DNA from: Hypholoma sublateritium FD-334 SS-4
Taxonomy: Eukaryota; Basidiomycota; Agaricomycetes; Agaricales; Strophariaceae
DNA: 64,000 nt
NCBI GenBank assembly: GCA_000827495.1
Contig: KN817565.1
Location: 186,001 to 250,000 of the forward strand
Direction of reading: 5' to 3'
The notes below the pieces were generated by a model. It was not told the origin of the DNA and made no database searches. It saw nothing but the letters and a program-made list of their open reading frames with translations. A program made the translations under genes and the position numbers. Within the stretch, counting starts at the first letter, position 1. Each line of letters opens with the position of its first letter. Below, one piece after another: positions 56,701-64,000 of this stretch.

Positions 56701-58520
56701 GTTCCCTCTCCTCGATACTACCGACCCCCATTCCCACTTAGCCCCATATCCCCGCAATCCGCTCTCCTCTGTGCTCTGTCTGTCCATCGTTAGGTGCGCC
56801 TTCCTCGCTCCCCCTCGCCCCCGTGCCTATAATAGATGCTCCTCGTCGGCCTCCATATCAGGCTTGCTTCTGCGCGCTGCATTATGCCACGTCTTTCGTC
56901 TGCCCTCCGCCCATGCATAAAGTAAACGACGTCCGGTGAACATCTGCGGCGTCACCGCCAATGTACGTGCATATTCCACTTGTTTATTGCCCCCTTTCCT
57001 CATTTATCTCCAGTTTGCCTTCATCCGGCACGCGTTCACATTTCACGCCCGTCGCTAATCCATGGGACGGCTCTCAGCGACGCCGCTCTGTGTACCGCGT
57101 ACCAATATGCCTCTCACATGTGCTCCTTCGGGCGAGGAACTAATGTGGCATCCCCGGACGTGCTAGAGCGCTCGCACCATCGGTGCCGGTGCTGATCTAC
57201 ACCTCTATGTCGGTGTTGCGCACCCTGCTACATGGTCGACTTTAGCGCCGCTTCTGACGTCCTTGGTCTATTTTCATTCTGACGTTTATGCTGCAGCATC
57301 TTTCACGCGTAATTCTGTCCATGCAGACGCACCCGTCGGACCATTCATAGCGTACGATGAGCGCACCATCAAACGCACGGGCTGCTGCACTGTGACCCTC
57401 GTGTCATTCGTGTTGTGGTACAGCATGTGCAGAGGCGTAGGCTCGGCATATATCTCACCCCGGAAGAGTGCTCGAAGTGCTGATTACGCTTCGGGAAACC
57501 AGGATTGTGAGTGGATGCTTGACTGTGTACTTCGTCTCTGCCACGCTCCGCCCCGATTTCATGTCGTACAAAACATTCTCCGTTGTTGGGATCTCCCACA
57601 CGGCCCACCTTTATTTTTATGAACTTTCTACCTTTCCTAATGTTTCCCTCCTGGTCTGCCCCTTTTCGGTGCCTCGTTTTTCTCGAGCGGACCAGGAGGC
57701 CCACGTCGAGGTCTGACACATTAATCTGTTCGCCCTGCCGCGGGCCCTTGCATGTCATCTTACCCCCCCCCCCCCNCNCGTGTACAAGGCCGTATTGAAG
57801 GGCCACGCGTGCGGAGGTTGATCTGGTGTGCATAACCGCGGCAGATTGGTAGAGACGATGTTAGACGCACCACATATAATTTTCCCTAAATGCGCATGCC
57901 GGCACTGTCGTATTGTTAGGGATGAAAATATACTTCCAGACCTTTTGCTGAGTCGCGCAGGTGGGGAAGAGCATTGATCTGGGCACATACGGATTCAGTT
58001 GCACACGCGCAGAAGCTGTGCGACGCTCAGTATATGGTCAGCCTCCGCTGCTGTTCATCTCACTGGGCCAGACGCTCAATCAACTATGCGAATTCTACTG
58101 GTACGCGACGGCGGGGATGCCTGAATATAGCCGCTCATGTGCACGACGGAATACTGCTCTCCCTATACTTTTACGGCACCCCGCCGCCCCAGTGTATGTT
58201 TGTTGATCGATGCTGCCCATTTTCCGTGCCACCATCCCTGTAGCTCCATTGTACGACGATCTAAATTGCCCCTCCTCAGCGCGTTAGCCATTCGTGAGTC
58301 TACAACTATCCCTGACCGTTAATCCGCTACCACTCATCCACATCGCTCGTAATCGCAGGTACCTATGGTTCCGGAAGGCTTGATATCCCAAGTTCGCATA
58401 TACCAACGAGAGCTCCGGTGCGTCTTTACATATTATACTCCATCCACCTCCCACTCTGCGCCCGTTTCGGGAAGCGGGCACCTCCCGTGACTGTAATCCT
58501 CACCGGTGTGGCTCTGGAGA
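50740..58520 (+). repeat. array of diverged repeat units (family G), no genes
   Basis: Blocks recur in direct orientation: CCTGCAGCCCGCTGCACACC near 50788, CCTGCAGCCCGCCGGCACCA near 53761 and a weaker copy near 56260; GAGCGCTTTCGTCGACGCCG near 53637 and GAGCGCTTCCGGCGACGTCG near 56118; GTTCAGTGACGCCGGCCTGA near 52228 and GTTCAGTGACGCCGGCGTGA near 54560; and a CCATCCACC...GTGATCCGCACYG block near 54310, 55480 and 58440. Unit spacing is about 2.3-3.0 kb. The longest frames (up to 237 codons, 55151-55864) differ from unit to unit and show no domain. A poly-C run with two ambiguous bases at 57764-57778 is probably a sequencing problem. Confidence 0.62.
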
Positions 58521-59532
58521 AATGTCCCCCTGTATACGCTGCGAGGCTCAGTGTATGACTCGGGGCTGAATGTCAGGTGAGAATGGTGCATGCGCACAGG
58601 CAGCGCGCACAACGGTATTTCTATCCCTACACATACAGTAACGCGTGCTGGTTTGCATAAATGCCTGTGAGCATATGCATCTGTATGCGCCGCGTTTCTG
58701 AGATGCAGGGATTTCCGCCGCTGTGGACAGAGCGTGCGCGCATGGGGATAGGCGGACATATACGTTATGATGGAGTGGATGAGCGATGAATAGACAGGAT
58801 GGACACGCACTGAGTTCGTGCGCACCGATATCCAATTTGCGCCATGAGTAGTCGCCGATTCGCCGACCCATTGAGGCGGGTGATGGAGGGAGCGGACCTT
58901 ATGAGAGTAGGACCGACGTGTAAGACGAGAGGATTTGCTTTACGATGGGGCGACGCACCGGCTTTGTAGGGTGTAGATGTCAATGCACCAGAGACGGGAT
59001 GCAGCGTGGTATGATGTGACCGGAGCTGGGACCCGCGGCGCGGAGCATAAAGAATGGGAAATCTGATTTGATATCATCGGCGTGGCGTTTATCCAGCCGG
59101 AAGTTGAGCGGGTTTAAGAACAGGAAATGAACGGCGCATGGAGTTCGTAATCAATTTGTACACTCCCAGACACGTCACACATCCCGCCATCCCCCAAAGC
59201 CTTCAAACCTCGATCCGCACGCTAATGTGCATCACATTTGCAAATAATGGTCAGCTACGCGGACATGCTTTGCAGGGACGGCGGGGTAAGTATGGCGTGC
59301 CTGTGGAATGGAGGAACCATACGGAAAGACGAGGACATTACAGAAAAGCTGACGCACCTTGACAAGCAACATCCAAGAGAAGTTAACAGCACAAACGATC
59401 GACAGCAGCGGCCTGTGCGACAGAAAGCAGGTTGAGGTGGGTAGAGTGATATAGAGCAACCACGTACGTTGCGTCCCAGGATCTTTGCTTGTACCACAGT
59501 AGAATATTAGCAGGCCAGCGCAGAGGAGAATC
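58521..59532. other. region upstream of the F-box/LRR-type gene, no gene seen
   Basis: 58560-59060 is CpG-rich with minus-oriented frames only. A GTAAGT at 59285 and an acceptor-like CATCACAG at 59669 could bound an intron for an upstream exon, but no F-box-coding exon was found in either strand. Confidence 0.4.
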
Positions 59533-61173
59533 ATGTATAATCGTGGGCGTGATGGTCGAGTGGAAAGAGGAGGCTGTGAATGCCCCGGCGCCCACCACGC
59601 ACAGACCAGCTCAAACGGACCGCATTCCGAATGCGGCCCAGCTCTGCATACAACGCGCATCACATCACAGGTGTGCCGTCAATGGCGCGCTTTGATGCTC
59701 GACACGGCGTCTCTGTGGGCCAAGCTCATTGATATGGATCGCATCTCGAAATGCAGGACTCACGAATGGCGGGATGAACTTATTCGAAGAAGCGTGGCCG
59801 CTCTGCTGTGGATCAGTGCAGGGCGATACGGGGGAAGTTTCTTGACGTGCAATACTCAGTCACCCCACGAGAAATACATCGTTCAGTTCTTCTTCAGGCT
59901 CATCCACAGGAACTGGTACCGGATTCAGAAGCTTGTAATTTCGTCTTATTCCGCAGTTGCACTCCCCCGTTCCATGTTGTGCTTTCCGGCGCCGCACCTG
60001 GAACAATGTGAAGTGCCATCCATACGGCGGGTAGCTAATGTTCGTAATAACAAAGATGCAATCACTAGACCTCTCTTCGCCAACCACGCACCCATGCTTT
60101 GCAGTATCCACCTCAACGGCTATCTTGTCGATCAGAAAGCGTCATGGTTGCGTCGTCTTTATTCCATGGTACTCGATGACACGTACAATGTGCCTCATGC
60201 CCTCGTCGTACTCTCGGCCATGCATAGCCTTCAAGAGCTGAAAATCAACAAAATTTCTGGTCGCGGTGTGACCGAATCCATCCCCACCCTATCTCTTTCA
60301 CGGCTAAAGTACTTGGAGTACGATTCTTTCTATGTGTCAGGTGCCGCAGTGGCACTTCTTGGTCACATAGAAATTCCCGCGGACTGCTCGTTGACCATTC
60401 GTATCGCTCGTAACTGCCGAGTAAATCTTGCAGAAGAAAAGTCGCACCTTCTTTCCATCGTCAACATGTTCACCCGTCATGCCGAGCGCTTCTGTCAAAC
60501 AAATAGCTTCAGACACATTGACCTTAATTACGAGCGAAACAACAAAATTTCCTTGGAATGTGAAACTGCCTGTCTTTCCGAGGGCTCACTCAGCATACGC
60601 ACATGTATACCACTGGGTAATGATTCTGACAGTAACCTGCTTGAAACATTCTTGAAGAAGTCAAGCAGGATAAATATCACAAACATTACAATACTCAAAT
60701 TTGTTGCCAACGGTCGATTAAATCCATGCTTTGGGACATTTTTCGGCCGCCTTCCGTCTGTGGAGATTATTTTCATCAATTTCACAACCCTGTCCGCTCT
60801 AGCACACCTCGAGAAAAAATACATTGCGAAGTCGGCAAACAAACAAAGTGTTCTGTTCCCTGAACTCGAAATCATCGTCCATCTCGATCGTCACTGCATC
60901 TCTTTCGTCAACGACGTAGCAGCAGCATTCCTTCTGGCAAGGTTGCAAAGGCATCATTCTATTTCTGAATTGCACCTATTATATTGTTCAGTTTTTGACG
61001 CCCCGCCCGATCTGGATGCCCTTGCAGATGTCAAGGGCCTGAAGGTGCTGTATGGCCTCTCAGAAGCGGAAGGAGATCGGATTGTAGAATATACATGCGG
61101 CAGCGACAACCCGGAGAAATATATTGATCACGATACAGTAAATTCTACGTATGAACATTATCTTCCTATCTAG
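59533..61173 (+). CDS. F-box/LRR-type protein, F-box not found
   Basis: An open exon from ATG 59533 to TAG 61173 encodes 546 residues, but the first 45 (MYNRGRDGRVERGG...) look unlike the family, and the true protein may start with an upstream exon spliced at CATCACAG/59670. From there VCRQWRALMLDTASLWAKLI and DELIRRSVAALLWISAGR follow the standard Agaricomycete F-box pattern (VC..WR.IAL.TP.LW..I, then LRRS...PL.I). The remainder is a run of degenerate leucine-rich units (APMLCSIHLNGYL, LQELKINKIS, LSRLKYLEYDSF, then ISELHLLYC and LKVLYGL near the end). Such proteins usually present targets to an SCF ubiquitin ligase through the F-box and recognise them through the repeats. The LP.E.L..I core that should lie about 25 residues before VCRQW is missing, so it may be truncated. 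Confidence 0.7.
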   Translation: MYNRGRDGRVERGGCECPGAHHAQTSSNGPHSECGPALHTTRITSQVCRQWRALMLDTASLWAKLIDMDRISKCRTHEWRDELIRRSVAALLWISAGRYGGSFLTCNTQSPHEKYIVQFFFRLIHRNWYRIQKLVISSYSAVALPRSMLCFPAPHLEQCEVPSIRRVANVRNNKDAITRPLFANHAPMLCSIHLNGYLVDQKASWLRRLYSMVLDDTYNVPHALVVLSAMHSLQELKINKISGRGVTESIPTLSLSRLKYLEYDSFYVSGAAVALLGHIEIPADCSLTIRIARNCRVNLAEEKSHLLSIVNMFTRHAERFCQTNSFRHIDLNYERNNKISLECETACLSEGSLSIRTCIPLGNDSDSNLLETFLKKSSRINITNITILKFVANGRLNPCFGTFFGRLPSVEIIFINFTTLSALAHLEKKYIAKSANKQSVLFPELEIIVHLDRHCISFVNDVAAAFLLARLQRHHSISELHLLYCSVFDAPPDLDALADVKGLKVLYGLSEAEGDRIVEYTCGSDNPEKYIDHDTVNSTYEHYLPI

Positions 61174-64000
61174 CCCATACCATTGCTGAAGTCCGAGCAT
61201 ACAACTTTTCACAATATACCTTCTTTCCCCATTCCACGCGTTTGATTTTGCCTTGTGACTACGCCGGACATTGTTCGTCTCTGCATTGAGTAATGCCGAT
61301 AGCGCCCAGTATGCCGTCTGCGACAAACGGGCTGTTCACGTACGCGCAGGCAAGAATACATTATATGCATGCACCTCCGCCGTGGGCTCTGGAGCAGGCG
61401 CCCTGGCGGGGCGCGCGCGACGGTAGAGAGGGCAGCAGTGTGATATAGAATAGAAGTGATCAGAAGTGGATGTATTGAAGATAGAGGGGCACGCACCGAC
61501 GACGCGCAGTGTCCGAGGACAAAGTACAGATGAACAGGCGCTACCTGACATTTCCACGTGTTAGTATTACACGCGAGATCGTATACGCGAATGTATCTGC
61601 CCGTGCATGAACTGCTCCACGAGTTATGACCAGGACGGCGCGATGCGGAAGTTTGCGGTTCCGAATGCGTATTAGCTGCCATAAAAATCTGTCGATCCTG
61701 TGCATAAGACGGGTAAAATGCGAAATAAAACGCTGTCTACGTACGCACCAGTCAGCATGAGATGGTGCGTGCGCTATGTTCTTGCGTGAAATCCGGGATT
61801 GAGATCACTAGCGAAAATATTGAGGAAGGCCAGAGCACGTCCGTCAGTGCAGTGAACATCAGATACGCGCGGCCACGGGACAGCAGCGTCAAGGCCGACG
61901 TGCAAAATTTACAGGCGACGGTCACGGCGAGTTGGATCATGCCCCACGGCAATCAGGTATGGGGGTAGGGAGACATCTGGCATATTGACATTACGGTGGC
62001 ATAACTTACAATGCAGTCAGTTTCGAGAAGACGCGCACAGGGATGCATGTAAATAGCTACGCATGTGCATGAACTTCGCTCTAACTCACTGCGCATTTTA
62101 TACGCCGCGATAACTGCAGACGGAGGGTGAGGAAAAGCGGAGGACGAGAGGGTAGCCACGTACTGGCAAATGTATTGATGCAGGCGGATGCCGCCCGGAC
62201 GGCGGTCCGACCACGACGATATAATCGCCATGAAAAAAAGCAGAAGAGGCGTTGGACAATAGAGACTATAAAACAATGAGGTAGACGGCGGAAGGCGCCC
62301 CGTCGATCACACGAAAGCGGATATAAATGTAGATCGATGGCGGTGGACCATGAGCAGACGCTGTAGAGCTGAACGGGTGAGGGAAAGAACAAAGCGATGC
62401 GACTGACACGCACCAGAAAGCGACATGCGCCGCACACACCGACCGCATGGACACGAATAATGGAATACCCACAAAGTAAGGCTGGGATGCATCATCATGT
62501 TCATACGACAGGAATGGACTCGAGTCCATGCACGATGCATCCTTATTGTGGAGTAGCGGGCGAGATTCCCGGCGAAAATGGGCCGCCGAATACACATACC
62601 GCCGTTCTACCAATATATTCATTAGTCCGCGCGCACAGGTCCATCATATTCCAGGAGCACCGTTGCAGCGTGGACGTAGTTTGGTGGTACGGCGGTGAGG
62701 GCATGGCATAGCACCGGCGATAACAGTAATTAGAGGAGATGCGCAGGAGTGACAGGCGGGGGAGCGGGTGCGACGGTGTTCTGCACAATGGTGTCCGAAA
62801 AGCAGCCGGGAAGAAAAGAACACAGGCTACGCACGTTGAAAATACGGGTCCGGTCGGAAGAACGAGAGCAGATCGTGGAACGGCGCCGCTCCAACATCGC
62901 AACTGACAACCCGCCGTCAGCAATCGACCGATATATTATGCCCTCGCTCCCGGCCGCTCAACGTGCACGGTGCAGGCGGCGCGGACATGTATCGATCTGA
63001 TAGGACGGCGAGGTGTGCAAGCGAGACCGCGCGTCGATAGGCTAGATGAAGTTTGTGTGCATATACGTGGGACGGAAGAGGGAGAATGCGCGTGGGGATG
63101 TACATTTCTCGCGCGGGAACACGAGGGCGTAGAGAAATCCACGCACCCTACATGCGAACGGCACATCGCGTGCCCGACATACAGATGCGTGCAGCGTGCA
63201 CACCAGGAGGCGAGCGGCGCCCCCGAAAGCGGACGGCGGATGGCGGACGGCAGGTATCTGCGACGCACCTAAATAAAGCACATATCAGCGACAGCCTCCC
63301 TCAAAAAATCGACGAAGCGAGAAGCAAGCACGCCAGCACACGTGGTACGGCACCAGGGCGAACAGCGCCACGTCCGGCGCGAAGGAGAAGACAGGAGCTG
63401 GTGCGCAGCACAACCGCAACGCACCCAGCGCAGTAGCTGGTTATGTACATTGTGACACCGCGCTTGAGCATGAGCACAAATGTGCGCGCATGCGCATACG
63501 CGCGGTGAAAGTATGTCGCGTTAGACTACTGCGCTGTGGGGGCTGTGGGTGGGATGTGCACGGCCAGGCGGGGGGAGAGTAGTGGTGGTGATGGGACCGG
63601 ATGACGACGCACCATGCATTGGGTATCTTTGTCTGTATGCGTGAGGGCGAGGGAGCAGGCGCAGCGAGAGCTCGGACCTGTAAACCATCAGCGACAGAAG
63701 TTTCCCCAGTCAGGTAACAAGAAAAGAGAAAGGAAGAAGCATGGTGAAATTATCTGATAAGCCTCACTCCATGCCGCCGTCACCACTTACAGAGAAAAAT
63801 AGTCCACACGTACCGGCGCCCAGCCACTTCGCGGCGCACCCGTAGCAGTGCGGACATGATTTGCAGCGAAGGCGGGGGGAGCGAAGCATACCGATGGAGG
63901 ATAGGATGGATGGGAGATGGAAAGTTCAACGAAACAATATACGCGCCTCAGGATGTACGCGGCATGACGCGACACCCGACACAACCGGAAGTACGACATT
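61174..64000. other. 2.8 kb of repeat-like DNA, no gene supported
   Basis: CpG-rich with Arg-rich frames on both strands, in the same style as 6-18 kb and 50-58 kb. No partner block was aligned with confidence. The longest frames (157 codons, 61682-61209 minus; 127 codons, 63053-63436 plus) have no recognisable domain. Confidence 0.4.

Overview
The window looks like nuclear DNA of a mushroom-forming basidiomycete (Agaricomycetes). Genes carry short GT-AG introns of about 48-100 bp. The recognisable families are those expanded in Agaricomycetes: a NACHT/STAND protein, an F-box-like protein with a nucleotidyltransferase signature, an APRO (BTG/Tob) protein, a seven-bladed WD40 protein, a KDZ-type transposase and an F-box/LRR-type protein. 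No tRNA, rRNA or CRISPR array was seen.

Layout. 1-1019: 3' end of a NACHT-family gene in three exons. 1.6-3.5 kb (minus): a decayed Ty1/copia protease region, then two tandem decayed copies of the succinate dehydrogenase membrane anchor (SDHD/CybS), one with its introns still visible. 4.95-6.2 kb: a three-exon gene and a truncated tandem copy of it. 6.2-20.1 kb: CpG-rich, gene-empty DNA made of diverged repeats. 20.2-23.4 kb: an F-box/nucleotidyltransferase-like gene (minus) and an unidentified basic protein (plus). 27.1-28.4 kb: two paralogous genes for a C2HC (BED-like) zinc finger. 31.9-33.0 kb: an intact APRO gene with a 5'UTR intron. 36.0 kb: a small TATA-driven ORF. 39.4-44.9 kb: the same repeat families as at 10.9-17.7 kb, in the opposite orientation. 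45.9-47.6 kb: a three-exon gene joining a glycine-rich hydrophobic N-terminus to a complete WD40 propeller. 47.76-50.47 kb: a fully delimited transposon with 49-bp inverted ends and an 8-bp target duplication, holding a cysteine-rich gene that converges on a KDZ transposase lacking its catalytic part. 50.7-58.5 kb: another array of diverged repeat units. 59.5-61.2 kb: an F-box/LRR-type gene with no visible F-box. 61.2-64.0 kb: repeat-like DNA with no gene.

The genes do not form a pathway. The picture is an accessory, repeat-dominated region where fast-evolving families (NACHT, WD40, F-box) sit as islands, gene copies decay in tandem, and transposons insert. The most distinctive items are the composite KDZ-derived element, the glycine-zipper-like WD40 protein beside it, and several kilobases of noncoding, CpG-intact repeats present as inverted copies about 29 kb apart.
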